64,000 nt of DNA, taken from Zygnema circumcarinatum. Taxonomy: Eukaryota > Streptophyta > Zygnematophyceae > Zygnematales > Zygnemataceae. Position numbers and translations under genes: made by a program. Below, one piece after another: positions 1 to 11,619 of this stretch. Each line of letters opens with the position of its first letter. The first letter of the stretch is position 1. The stretch covers positions 1,254,787 through 1,318,786 of the forward strand of contig CM074810.1 of assembly GCA_037447605.1 (NCBI GenBank). The letters run 5' to 3'. The notes under the pieces were generated by a model. The model worked only from the letters and a program-made list of their open reading frames with translations. It did not search any database and had not been told where the DNA came from.

Positions 1-114
1 ACTTTGTTCATTTTATTTGTTCGTAAGTATTTAATTTGTGTAAGTTGGTGTTGCTTTTTCTGTGTTTGTGGGTCTCTCTAATTTTCGTCGCTGTCATCCT
101 GCTGAGCTTTGCAG

Positions 115-3100
115 AAGAAGATTGATTTCGACGATCCTGATACACACGAGAACTACTTTAGAGAGTATTACATAACTTACCATCAAAAGAAATTAGCACC
201 GCACATTCGGAAACACAAAGACTTAAAGTTGCGAACACAAATGAAACAGGCAGAGCGTATGACAGATGCGATAAACATGGAGGAGGAGGTAATCACGGAA
301 GCTGGAAAGAAGAAGAGAGGGCGAGGCAGACCCAAAGGCAGTGGCAGAGCGGGAGGGCGAGGGGCAAGTTTGGCATCTCCTAACGGGAAGGCAAATAAAC
401 GGTTGCGGTTGGATCACCCCAGTGTAAAGAGTAAAGAATCAAGTGAGGATGAAAAAGAAAACGAGGATAGAACAAGGGCAGAGGAAGAGGAAGCAGCAGA
501 GAGCATGGAAGAAGAAGCAAAAATGGAGAAAGATAATGATGAGGAGGATGAAAGTGATTCACTGGAGGAGGAAGTGGCGCAGCAGGAAGAGGCTCGTTTG
601 GTATTGCCGGATAGGGACTTGGACGGATGGGCCAGTACGGATCTGAAGGCTTTTCTCACAGGCAGGGGGGTGGATGCATCGGAGCGACTGCCATGGCCGC
701 AGTTACTGAAGCATATATGGGAACACATCCGCGAAAACAAACTGAAAGTGAGCTACCGTCACTGCATAGAGCGTGGATAGTACCGTCGATATCATACCGA
801 TGCGCTCAATATTTGTCGCTACACGGTTCTTCCAGTCTGCAGGTTTAAAAGATTCGATTTGATTTGTTCCATGCCTTTGCAGGGGGGAGCCTTGTAGAAG
901 ATATCGATATTGTTTGGATTTTTGCAGCATGTTAATGTATGCTGTCATTCTGGGGCACGTTTGTTGAATCCACGTATCCTCTGTGTTCCTTTTCCACGGA
1001 TGTAAGGCACGGTATAACCCTGGCAGTGCAGGAGATGGAAGTCATTCTCGTTCGTCTGACCCTCCCTCCCTCTCCCTTCATGTAGGAGGGCAAGAATTGT
1101 CGGAGTGGAGGAAATTCTGCTTTAGGACAGTGGAAAATTTGCGCAGACTGGAGACTGGTATGTTTAGGACAAGTGAAGTATTGTAAGCTTATTGAAGGAG
1201 GGAGGTTTGTACTTGCAGGACCCGCAAGAAAAAGAGAAAATCTGTTGCGATCAGGTGTTGACAGACCTCTTTGGAGTGGCTTCAGTTAGACGGAATCAGA
1301 TTCCCGCAATTCTGTCAAGACATTATGCAAAAACTCCGGGCAGCCGACGTAGGAGAAACCGATCTCGCGGAGTAAAGGCTGAAGCTGATGCGGAACAATT
1401 GAGACAGGAAGAAAAGGGAGATGGAGCAGGAGAGTTGGACGAGGAAAATTACAGGAGTCAATGGAAGGCGGGTTCTGGAGACAACCTTAAAGTCAGCAGA
1501 GCGGGAAAGAGGGTGAAGAGAGGCTCGCATGGGGGTAGGAGACAAGATGTGCGACCGGATGCGAATGATTTTGCGAAAATTGATATGACCACGATTGGGT
1601 ATATCTATCTAAACAGACCTTTGCTGGAGAATCTCCTTGATGATCCTGATTTTGACGGCAAGGTGGTGAACTCATTCGTCCGCATTCGCCACAATGATGT
1701 TTCCTATCGACTTGTACGAATAGTAGGTACGTGTGGGAAACACTTTGTTGCAAAGTTTTTTGCTTTATTCAAGAGAAAAGTTCTTATAGCGAAGTAGTAA
1801 TGCGTGACATACATGTGAACGCTAAGTTCTAGCAAATCAAAATCAGATCTTTTTTTTCCCAGCGGAAGATGAGTTTCCTGCAAAGCTTTGCATTAGTAGT
1901 TACAAACGGAGAAAGGTAAGTGTGTTGAAGCAGGTGTGAGCAGTGAAACGGAGACATACAAAGTGGGCAGCAAGACCTCCAACAAGGTCCTTCATATTCT
2001 GAATAGTCGCAGCAAGGCGGAGTCAGTCACCATTGAAAACGTCTCCAGCAAACACTTTACAGAGGTGAGGCAGCCGCACTAAACTTTATGCAAATCTGTT
2101 TATGCCCCTCAATGAGTTGAACTGGGTTTGGCTTTTTCAATCAGTTTAAATATGCACTCTGAATACAAGACATTTGTGTTGCAGGCGGAGTGTACCAACT
2201 TGCGTAAGCTCATGAAGTGGGGCGTACTTCAACGTCTCACAGTTGTGCGTGCTATCCACTTTGCTCCTCTGCTTTTTTGCAAATGGGTCTTCTGTTTTAT
2301 CTGCAGAAAGTCGAGATGAATAGTCACAACTCCTATGCACTTAGCTCTTGGAAAATAGACGGAGGAGGGAGTGATTGCCTGACTTATTGAACCAACATGG
2401 AAGAACCTTTAGTACGATGAACAGTGACGTTTGAGTCCATGCATTGCCATCTGAGAAGACAAGGAGTTATTCTGCTTTCTTTTGACTGAAAACGTTTGTT
2501 TGGCGGTGGTGCGTGCAGGGAGAGATTGAGCAGAAGGCTCTTGAGTTGCAAAAATCTAAACTACACGAGGTACTGCAAATTTCTACCTCCCACACTATTG
2601 TGATGATCGTTTGCAAGCAGCGAGGCAAGGTCTGCGTCTGCTGTCGTTGTATGAACTCTTCCTTATAATGTCCATCACATTCTTGAGGTGCAGAAATCTA
2701 ATTTACTTTAAACATGGATTTGGCTTTCCATGTTGAGCAGTGGTTTGAAGTGGAACGACAAAGGCTGGTCAACCTGCGGGACCGCGCAAGTGAAAGAGGA
2801 GACAAGAAAGAATATCCTTTCATCATTTCCAACTTGTCTTCCGATAAACTGAATGCTGAACTGATGTTGAATGCAATCATGTTTTGGCCTGAAGGCAGTA
2901 CGATTTCTTTAGGACCTTTAGTCTCTTCGATCAGCTTGCATTCACATTGCAAGCTCTGTTCTGCGTTGGTGGCTTATGACGGCAGACAATCACACATCGT
3001 GTCCATGTATGAAAGTATGCTGTACAGTTTCTGTGCCGTTACCCTTGACTGAAACTGATCTGACACCCTGCGGATTCATGTGGAGGAACTGAAGAAGCTG

Positions 3101-5052
3101 GCCAGTCAGGAGTATCGCAATGCAAAACTGGGCAGCCCCCCAAAGGTGGAGGCAGACCCGAAAATGTCGACGATTTCTGTGTCCGAAGAAGAGGACGAGG
3201 AAGCTGACAATCCAGGTACAGGTGATTTCATTTTCCCGGCAGCGTATATTCTATTCAGTGTTGTTCGATAAGGCTTAGTCTTTTTCACATGTAGTTTGAC
3301 ATTACTAAAACGATTCAGTGGGAGCAGTACTATTCGGGAAGTCAGTAAACATGTACAACAAACATCTTAAACCCTTCTAGGTTGCAACTGAATCGTGCCT
3401 TTCGCAGGCAAATAAGTTTCACATGTTGGTTGTACTATCTGTCAGACAGGCAACTAGGGTGGTGATTGCTGATAACAGTAGATGTAATGGCTACGAAACG
3501 TGAATGGCGTATGTTGCAGTGGTATAAGTTTCCCACGTTGTCCTCTAGCAAGTTGTGATGAAACAGAGTTAGTAAAGGAATATTGTGTATTCAAGGGAGC
3601 GGTAGTTTTCAGAATGGTGCATGCACAAGTATCGCTGATGTGGCCTGATCTATTTCGCTTTTCTCTTTTTCCACAGGTGCATTTGAAGTGGACTCAAGGG
3701 ATAGTAAACAGAAAACTGCATCATGGGGCCGGTCGGAGTGGGGGCAGCGAAATTCCAGCGTTCGCAGGCCGGGCAGAGAGAGAGAGCCGAGTTTGTACTC
3801 AAGTCGTCAAGAGGAAGGGAAAGGGCAATGGACTTTGACCTCTGTCCTTGCGGAGAGTGAAAAAGATGGGTGGGCAGTAAGACAGGGAGGAGGAGGAGGG
3901 GGGAGAGAGGGCACGGCAGGGGGTAAGGGAGGATGGGAGGAACGCGTGAGTAGGACTCCTCTTGCAGCCTCCCTTGGAGATGGAGATTCGTGGGGGCTTG
4001 TAAGGAGGCCCGCCCCGCCTCCCTCTGCTGGTTTGGTTGCCCGAGTGTTAAACCCACTCCCTATAAACGAGGACGAGGAGGTATGGCACTATCAAGACCC
4101 TTCAGGCACAGTACAGGGTCCATTCTCGTTAGCTCAGCTTCGAGAGTGGTTCGAAAAGGACCTAATTCCGTCAGATTTGAGAATTTGGAAGGCCGGCCAG
4201 GAAAGGGATGTGCATGGAGTGGAGATTTCAAAGCTTATCAGCAAAGCAGGTCGGGATAGTGTCGACCCTTTACTTGCACAGCCGGCTTTAGAACTGCCAC
4301 TTCCACCTCCACCTCCACTACCAACTCTAATTCCACAAACGGGAGGTTGGGGTAGCCCAAGACCTCAAGAGTCAGAGAGGCTGGGGGGGAGTATCTACTC
4401 AACCCCTGCCTCAAGCAGCAGGGGTGGATGGGGCGACGCGTTGGAAAAGGATGGGTGGAGGAAGAGTGGAGGAGGGAACGATAGTTGGGGAAACAGTGGA
4501 CTTGCCGATGAGTGGGGAAAGAGTGGAGGGGGAGCCAATGATGGGTGGGCGAAGACTGGAGGAGGAGGGAGCGATGGGTGGGGGAAGAAAGAAGGAGGGC
4601 ACGATGGATGGGGGGGTAGTGCAGGAGGGGACACTGGTTGGGCATCTCAAGGCGTCAAAACTGACTCCTTGGGCACAAATGGTGAAGGGGGGTGGGGGGT
4701 TCGAGAAGACCAAGGAAACAAAGGATGGCAGGGAGGCCATGAACGTGAGGATCAGCGGAGGAGGAGTGCAGGAGGAACACCAAATGGAAAGAGCAGCTCC
4801 GATGGAAGTCAAGGTTGGAGTTCTGACAAGAAAAGGAGGGATTCTGAAGGAAGCAGTTGGAGAGATAGCACTGAAAAGGGCTGGGCTCGTAGTGATGACG
4901 ACCGTAGGGGTCTGAATCAGGGTAGAGAAGGGGACCACAGAGGGGGATATAGTAGAGGCGGAAGAGAACTTTTCAAGTCCGACAGGCCTTGCCGCTACAT
5001 GGCCCAGAAAGGGTATTGCAAAAGTGGTGACAAATGTGCCTTCAAACACTGA
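115..5052 (+). CDS. NERD-like SWIB/Plus-3/GYF/CCCH zinc-finger protein (5' end outside window)
   Basis: Exons 115-747, 1219-1726, 1934-2064, 2185-2244, 2519-2569, 2741-2811, 3067-3215 and 3677-5052 join in frame into 992 visible residues. In order they show an acidic, lysine-rich stretch, a SWIB domain split by the first intron (starting near GWASTDLKAF), a Plus-3 domain (from about FAKIDMTTIGYIYLNRPLL to LVNLRDRASERG), a GYF domain (EVWHYQDPSGTVQGPFS), a long Gly/Trp-rich region and a C-terminal C-x8-C-x5-C-x3-H finger ending at the stop. This order matches Arabidopsis NERD and its relatives, chromatin-linked GW proteins; NERD binds ARGONAUTE2 and histone H3 in RNA-directed silencing. The many WG/GW dipeptides (about 4430-4700) would be an AGO hook. 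The PHD finger expected upstream lies outside the window. All junctions are GT-AG except one AT-AC intron. Family assignment is firm; the silencing role is inferred from the family. Confidence 0.88.
2812..3066 (+). other. U12-type AT-AC intron
   Basis: The intron begins ATATCCTTT, the consensus U12 AT-AC donor, right after the exon ending GACAAGAAAGA. It ends in ...CTGACAC, with a CCTTGAC branch motif at 3043-3049 whose branch A (3048) is 18 bases from the 3' end. Joining 2811 to 3067 restores the Plus-3 reading frame (RASERGDKKD then LRIHVEELKKL), which no GT-AG pair nearby does. Confidence 0.85.
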
Positions 5053-6243
5053 GTGATGCTATGATTGCTGTGATGGCTCATGTGGCGTCGTGCACACAGA
5101 AAAGAAGATCCAATAAGTCCCTTGGTCATAGGTCCGCTGCGATAGGTCCAGGAATGGAGGTAGAGGAGAGTGAGTGTAGGGAGAATGCCGCACCTCTCAT
5201 GTGTGGCCTCGAGCAATTCCAGAAGAGATATCGAAGCTTACACTTAGCTGAACTCATTGCGCTTCACTTTTCTCCTCAGGAGGTACCGGACTGAGTACTG
5301 AGATCCTTTTCCGTAGCTTTCGAGAACTGCCTGGGGCATGTCCTTGGTAGACATCAGGAAGGTGCATGTGTGGCTCGCATGGGCAGGCCCGAGGGCCTGA
5401 GGCTCAGGGCCTCTCCTATATGAACGCCCCCCTGTGAATCTGAATTTGAGACTGTAACGTGAGCAGCTTCTTTGTCATCACGAACCGGATGCGTGGTTTC
5501 CCTGTCTTCTTTACGGGTGTTGTTCCGTTGGCCAGCATGTGGTGGGGGACCAAGTGGGCAACCACGGCGATGGATGAATGGGTTGAACAACATGCGAGTC
5601 AAACTGCTAAAAGCTCATAATGCAAAACGTTATAACTCACTCATAATGCAGACAAGTCGCCAAATAGAGGAATGCAGCGCCTTAAGCCCCCGTCGGGCCT
5701 TCGCTGGGAAGCAACGCCCTGCTATGCTATGCTATGCTGCAGGCCGCCTGCTCCGACTGCCATCCCATCCCATCCCATCCCATCCCATCCCATGCCGTGG
5801 GCTCGCCCGATACTTCGCGATACGTCCCGATATCAACCAATATCTCATGATACTGACGCTACCGCCCGATATCCTCGAACGAACGAACGGGGGGGCTCGC
5901 CTGCTCCAGGCGTTCCTGCCCGACACGCTCCATGCTCACAGTTTAACAGGACAGGACTTTTTATTACTTCAAATACAGCGTAAACACGCAGTTACACGGC
6001 GGAACAGCCGAAAGGACGCTTGGCATATTCGTACATGCTGGTACATCTGTACGATTCGTACGGTTCGTACCTTTCGGACATCCCACATCTTGAAGGGGTG
6101 ACACGTGGTGGCTGGCGTTGCTGAAGGGGCGAGGACGGGCAGACGCCATGGCCGGGAGCACCGCCATGGCGAGAAGCAGCGCAAGCGTTTGAAGCCTCCG
6201 CCGCCCGAGGGCCGCCGTCAGCGGGCCTCTTTCGTCCGCAAGC
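5053..6243 (+). other. Intergenic region with simple repeats
   Basis: It holds the 3' flank of the NERD-like gene and the 5' flank of the DUF212 gene. Short ORFs here show no domain. Visible items are a TGCTA run near 5720-5738 and a CATCC run at 5761-5793. No further gene is seen. Confidence 0.6.
5761..5793. repeat. (CATCC)n microsatellite
   Basis: Six tandem copies of the pentamer CATCC, ending in CATGCCG. It lies between genes. Confidence 0.9.
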
Positions 6244-7947
6244 ATGGAGGCCGGCTTCTTGCTCTCTCCCGCCTGCCCTCATCTCGTCAAGGCAGGCAAG
6301 GGGTCAGCTGCGGTGGAGACTACGTCGTGGAGCTCTGTGTCATCCAAGTGCTTGCAGCGAGCGGCCCCTGTTTCACGCTGCGGGAGACTTGGAGAGAGGA
6401 CCTCTCTGATAGGACGGCCCCTTTATATAAAATGGGTGTCAGGCTCCAAGGAGGAGGGAGCAAATGCAGTCCGGGTCAGCGTCACTGCTGCTTTTGCAGG
6501 AAAACGTCGCGCTTGTGAGCGAAGGATTTCTGGTAACGGCTCGTCTAATGCAGCTCCTTTTCTGACGCAAGTCGCCCTTCGCCTGCCGGCCGTTTTTCTT
6601 CTGTTCAGAGCTGCATTGTTGCATCACTACAGTAGAATAGGGGTAGCTCTTTCGGCAGCAGGCGAGACGAGTCAAGTGGATAACTCGGAAGAGGGTACCA
6701 GGAGGGCGGCATTGCAAGTAGAAAAGGAGAGTGATGCGAGAAGCTCGTATAATTTTATTTTGAATAAGGTTCGGCAAGTGGTAGAGTATTGGGAAGCCTG
6801 TCAGGTGAGAGAAATTCAGGGCCATCCGTTGCTGCAGCAGGGAGGGTTGGGCCTTGCATTAGGGCTTCTGACGGCCAGCCTCCCGGGGCCCTCTGTGGCT
6901 CAAAGTCACCTTAGGAGCGTAGTGGCGAGTTTGAGAGCGAATCCGACCTTCATGTCAGCTCTTATTGCATGGGCAATGGCACAGAGCCTCAAGGTGCATT
7001 TTTCGCAGCTCCTCTGTCATTTGATCATTTAATCTTCTGTGTGTTTTTTGTGATGAGCTGCATGCTTGACCAGTCGTTTATGTCTAGCGTAAATATGGAC
7101 ACAAGAGCAGTATGTTTCCTATTCTTTAGTCCACACTGCGCAAGGTCCACGCCTTTTCCTCCGCAGTGGCCTGGTCAAGTAGAGCTGAGTCGCGGTCATA
7201 TGATACCTTGTCCTTTGCTCCTCTGAGTATGCTTCTGTTGTAAAGCTTGATCGAGCAATGACTTGGAGACTCTTTCAGGTCTGTGCGATCAGCCACTGGA
7301 TGCGCTGTCATTCTATGCAGTCAGTGGAAATTCCGTTCTCCTTTTTTTATCACTGCAACTCATGCTCATTGACAGCACTTGTCTGCTTCCCTTCAGGTTG
7401 TTACAACGTACGCCGTGGAGCGGAGATTTAACTGGAAGATGATCATGGCATCAGGAGGCATGCCCTCATCCCACTCTGCGCTGGTCATTGCATTGACGAT
7501 GTCGGTGGCGCTTCTCCATGGTCTCAGTGGGCCTCTCTTCCCCGTCTGCCTTGGCTTCAGCCTCATAGTCATGTATGATGCCACAGGCGTGCGCTATCAC
7601 GCAGGCATGCAAGCCGAGGTATGTGGTGTTCTCCCAGTTCCATGACGAGACCTGAAGTTCAAAATGGAATCTTTTTGGTCCTTGATGTTGGAATGTTGAT
7701 GGAGAGGGAGGGAGGGAGGGAGGGGAGAGGAGAGAGGTGGGAACTTCATAGGGTCTGGGCGATTGGAGCGGTTTTGCAGGTGCTGAATGTGATTGTGGCC
7801 GACCTGTTTCAAGGGCATCCGGTGAGTGAGAAAAAGCTTAAGGAGCTCTTGGGGCACACGCCTCTGCAAGTGGCCGCAGGGGCTCTCCTTGGAGGACTTG
7901 TCGCTTATTTTTATTCCAACAGCTCTTGGGCGATTGTTGGATCATAA
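6244..7947 (+). CDS. DUF212 acid phosphatase/vanadium haloperoxidase-related protein
   Basis: Exons 6244-6993, 7397-7618 and 7780-7947 give 379 residues. The C-terminal half carries the DUF212 (PF02681) signature: NPTFMSALIAWAMAQSLK, then FNWKMIMASGGMPSSHSA, VCLGFSLIVMYDATGVRYHAG, ADLFQGHP and LKELLGHTPLQVAAGALLGG. The GGMPSSHSA stretch resembles phosphatase motif 2 of PAP2/vanadium haloperoxidases. The protein is hydrophobic with several predicted membrane segments. The N-terminal 200 or so residues are Ser/Arg/Ala-rich and not conserved, fitting a plastid transit peptide, as for plant members. The start is the only upstream in-frame ATG. However, a TATATAAAA string at 6422-6430 lies inside this exon and might mark a later promoter, so the N-terminus is uncertain. 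Substrate and activity of this family are not settled. Confidence 0.85.
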
Positions 7948-8316
7948 GGCAGCCGGTTGTACGGAGGCATAATAATGTCTTTGGGCCAAAGGGCTGGGGT
8001 ATTGTAGGTTCTCTTTTTGGCAGCAAATCTTATTTTTGGTTTTTGTAGCATGTTCACAAGGCTCAAAGTGTTCCTCTAGCTTTTCAAATTCTGGTTGTTG
8101 GAGTAAGAACCTGTGCCGCTACCTTCTCTGATCTCTTATTCATTGGCCATTCTGTATCCTTTTGCTTTTGCTTTTGCTTTTGTGTTGTGTATGTATCACC
8201 ACATCCCTGTTTTTGCTTTTCACCTTCTGGCCGATTTGTGGTTTTTTGCTGAACGATTTGTGGTTTTTTGCTAAAAGACTGCGAAGGTGAAAGCGCTTCC
8301 ACCTTATCAACCAATA

Positions 8317-8512
8317 GGGGGGTCAGACTTAGCCCGGAGCGTACTAAATTCTCGAATTTAGTAGACTAAAAGTCAAAGTTTCGTGTACGAATTAGTCGGG
8401 ATCCGCGGCTCCGCCGGCCCCAGCCGTACTGAAACGCGTACCTAGCCAATGCTTAATTCGCCCGACAGGCTTACTAAAACTGATTTGGCCATGGTCAATG
8501 TCTGACCCCCCC
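8317..8512. mobile_element. Candidate MITE with TA target duplication
   Basis: The termini are inverted repeats, GGGGGGTCAGAC on the left and GTCTGACCCCCCC on the right, with TA on both outer sides (8315-8316 and 8513-8514). The 196 bp interior has no ORF but contains a near-palindrome (CTAAATTCTCGAATTTAG). A short non-coding element with a TA duplication fits a Tc1/mariner-type MITE. The class is inferred. Confidence 0.7.
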
Positions 8513-8514
8513 TA

Positions 8515-9050
8515 ATATATGCTGCCATGTGACTTGGCTTGCTCAGGCTGGAAGGAGAGCAGGGAGCAAAACGAATATGCGAAGAAAATGAAAGATACCT
8601 CCAGAAAAAGCTTCTTGCAAAAAGATCTACTCAAGGACAAAAGAAAATAGTAAGCAAAGTGAAACTGAAAAACTTTGAAATGAAATTAAAATCTCTGAAG
8701 ACGCCAAAACATAGCAAAGAAAAAATCCCTTCAGGCAAACAAATAACCGGTAACAAAAAGGGTATGCCGGCACTGCATGCCTTTAAGAAAACAGAGTAAA
8801 AAAAAGCAGCGAAAATAGCATTGTCTTTTTCACCCTTTTTCTTGCCGCCATTTCAGATACAACAACATGTGAAAAAAAAAAAAAAAAACACAGCTCCTTT
8901 CAAGACCAGGTTTGCTCTTCCTCGTGGTTTCTTTTCCGGTTGAACGCGGGAGGCCGACGGGGGACGACGGACTCTCCTCCGACGGCCTTTACTCAAGGTA
9001 CCCAACTCAAATACATGCCAATCAGGGCTCTCCAAGTGGGACTTTTATGA
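8515..9050. other. Spacer with weak lysine-rich ORF and poly(A) run
   Basis: A lysine-rich 86-codon ORF at 8539-8799 has no recognised domain and lies in A-rich DNA, so it is not called. An A17 run sits at 8872-8888. The rest is non-coding flank upstream of the bL17 gene. Confidence 0.5.
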
Positions 9051-9069
9051 CGTGGCAGTCCGTGATTGG
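9051..9069 (-). promoter_or_regulatory. ERSE-like element CCAAT-N10-CACG upstream of bL17
   Basis: On the plus strand it reads CGTG, ten bases, then ATTGG, the reverse of CCAAT-N10-CACG. It sits in a TGACGTGGCA context, 174 bases or more upstream of the bL17 start codon. Plant bZIP28/NF-Y sites have this spacing. Function is inferred. Confidence 0.5.
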
Positions 9070-9145
9070 TTGTCTTTTTAGACACTCGAGCTCAATGGAG
9101 TCTCGGCCCTCGGACTAAAGACGGAGGGAAGAAGTGCTCCAAGGC

Positions 9146-9181
9146 AACCCTAATACGGTAATCGGCTCCTCCTAACCCTAA
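9146..9181. promoter_or_regulatory. Telo-box pair upstream of bL17
   Basis: The octamer AACCCTAA occurs at 9146-9153 and 9174-9181, with a further AGCCCTAAT just after, all within 100 bases of the bL17 start. Telo-boxes are known in promoters and leaders of plant ribosomal-protein and translation genes, which fits this gene. Confidence 0.55.
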
Positions 9182-9242
9182 TTCTAGCCCTAATTCCGCC
9201 TCTCACAGTGAGCGGGAGGAAGGCTGCGGGAGGGCGAGCGCC

Positions 9243-11619
9243 ATGAAGCACCGCAACACGTTCCGCAAGCTCGGGAGGACCAGCAGCCACCGATGGGCCA
9301 TGCTCAGGTCCGCTTGATTGCCAGGAGGGGGGGAAAGAAAAGGGGAGTGGGGAGTGAGGTGGGAGGACTGGAGAGGGGAGAGGGAGAAGGGAGGAAGGGG
9401 GAGAGAGAATGGAAGTTGGATAGGAGGGAGGCGGGGTGGAATTGAGAGAAGAGAGAGCGAGATTTTGGAAAGAGGGGGGAAGGGGAGATGAGTGAGGAGG
9501 GGAGGACGAAGGTGGGCGGACGAGTTGGGAGGTGGGGTTGGAGAGAGGAGAGGGGAGCGAGTTGGGGGGAAATTTGAGAGAGTGGAGAGGATAGAGGAGA
9601 GCGGAGAATGACGAAAGGAGAGGAGAGAGTGGAGGAGAGAGGAAATGTGACAATGTTTCTCCCTAAATGCTTGAAGCGCGTACTGATACATCCATGGCGG
9701 ATCCGACCGCAGGACTATGGCGTCCCAGCTGTTGCAGCACGAGCGCATAGAGACGACTGTGGCCAAGGTGAGTCCTCCCAGACGCTGGGTTGAGTCAAGG
9801 GTTTAGCTCTACTTTAGGAGAGCTCTCTCAGCTTCTGCGTATCAACGCTCTTGCAATTGACTACGGGTCTGAATTCTGGGAGCTCATGTTTCAGCCTTTT
9901 GGCAGCAAATTGAAGGTTCTGGAGTGAGTGGTAGGTCCTGAAGCTGACATAGGTTATGCAAACCCTACAGCTGAGAAACCTTGATCATTCAATAAATTTG
10001 AAGTCTCCTTGTCATGATTTGCGATGAATTCAGGCTAAGGAATTGAGGAGAGTGACGGATAACATGGTGCAGCTCGGAAAAGAGGTGTTTCTCTTCACGC
10101 TTGAAACCTTCCGCCTCCTCCTTTCAATTATCGCTACAGTGAGGGAATTTTATGTACACAGCTCATATTTGAACCATTTTTTGGTCCAGAACCGTCAAAT
10201 TGGTGCCTCAGAAATTTCTTCCTTTATTTCTGATGTTGGTCAAACACTGTGGTGTGTCTTGCTGTATCGTGAGTCATTGCGATATGACAAAGGAATTTCG
10301 TTGTGACTGTAGAATTGTATAGAGATGCTGCCTGCTATACTAGTGTTTCCCGATGGAGATAAGGCTGAAAAGAAGTGTGGAGGGAGGAGTCAGGGAACAT
10401 TAGCTGCAAAGCGACAAGCGGCAGCTGTTGTGAGGGGGGACGAGGAGCTTCATAAACTCTTTAGTTCTCTGGCATTACGCTACAAGTACGTTCTACTCCT
10501 TACCTTACAGGGCTAAGGGGCCAAAATCTGCATTTTTGTCATTATGTTTCACTCTATATTCTTGCACTTGCGTTTTGGGTGTGTGATGTTTGCGGTGATG
10601 CATTTTTGGAAGTAGCTTAAGCTTCATTTCTTTGGTTTGTGGTACATTATGATCTCAAGATTTGGCCTTGAATGGTTTCCCCGTTTGGTTTGTGGCCTGT
10701 TGTCGAGCGTTTCAATGATGGATGAATGGCAATATAGCTCTCAGTCCACGCAGAAACATCAAATTCTATCCAGTTGAGACTTCTAGCTCACTTCCTGATG
10801 CGTCGGGCGTGTATTTCAGAAGAGATTTTTTGAGCTTTTCATGGTTTCAGCCTTCTCCGCTTTCAAGTTGTCTAACTGGCATAACTATTTACATGTATAT
10901 GTTCGTCTTGTGGGTGCTGAGGAGTTTCAGGGACAGAGCAGGTGGCTATACACGTGTATTAGCGACGCGAATTCGGACAAACGATGCAGCGCCAATGGCA
11001 TACATAGAGTGAGTCAAAGATTGTATTGGTAGCACCATGTTTTAAACTTAACACAATTGCAGTGTTCGCAAAGGTAGCAAATGTGTGCTTAAGCAATGCT
11101 TATGCTTGTTGTTTCTTTAGGGTACTCCTCCCGCTCGCTCTCTCTCTCTCAGGAGAGGGTGAACACAGAGCCGGCCAAGAGCAGAACCGCGAGCATGAAT
11201 AGAAAGTGGTGGTGTTTTGGGGCCTCTTTCTATCATCTATTTCCAGGCGCAATCACATATTTGGGTATCCAGTTTGTTTGGGTGGAATGGATACTGGATG
11301 TTCGGTTCCCACTAAATCTCAATATTCCCCCCCTTCCCCCCTCCCTCCTCCCTCCCTCCTTTCTACCTTCTTCCTTCCCTTTCTCCCTTTCTCCCTTTCT
11401 CCCTCTTCCTGCGCTCTCTCTCTCTCTGCCTGCATGCATGCATGCAGGCTTGTAGACCGGCCAGGAGAATTGCGGAAGTCGAACCCCCCCCAGCCCCCCC
11501 CCCCCCAGCGCGCCCCTCTCGCTCCCTGGCTACAGTCGCGCTACATCCGCCACTGGGCGCCGCCCAAGGCCCCGCAGGAGGAGGCGCCGCCGGAAGAGGA
11601 CAAGAGCGACCCTTTGTAG
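9243..11619 (+). CDS. Mitochondrial large-subunit ribosomal protein bL17m
   Basis: Exons 9243-9307, 9713-9767, 10034-10084, 10394-10485, 10931-11008 and 11448-11619 give 170 residues. The N-terminus FRKLGRTSSHRWAMLR is the bL17 opening; HERIETTVAKAKELRRVTDN, MVQLGKEGTLAAKRQA, LHKLFSSLALRYKDRAGGYT and RIRTNDAAPMAYIELVD follow in the family order. The GTLAA and RYKDRAGGYTR details and the Pro-rich tail resemble the plant mitochondrial paralogue more than the plastid one. The product would sit near the peptide exit tunnel of the mitoribosome. All introns are GT-AG, and the donor after exon 3 (GTGTTT) is weak. A purine-rich stretch fills intron 1, and the last intron ends in pyrimidine-rich sequence. 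The tail after about residue 120 is species-specific. Confidence 0.92.

Noticed and set aside
5672-6282. Overlapping ORFs in the DUF212 5' flank
   Set aside because: No domain, conflicting frames, and they cross simple repeats.
8539-8799. Lysine-rich 86-codon ORF
   Set aside because: A-rich composition, no domain, no splice or homology support.
9150-9766. Minus-strand Ser/Pro-rich ORFs
   Set aside because: They arise from the purine-rich first intron of bL17.
10043-10516. Mediator subunit 30-like reading of ORFs at 10043 and 10325
   Set aside because: Once intron borders were set, the exons fit bL17 residue by residue.
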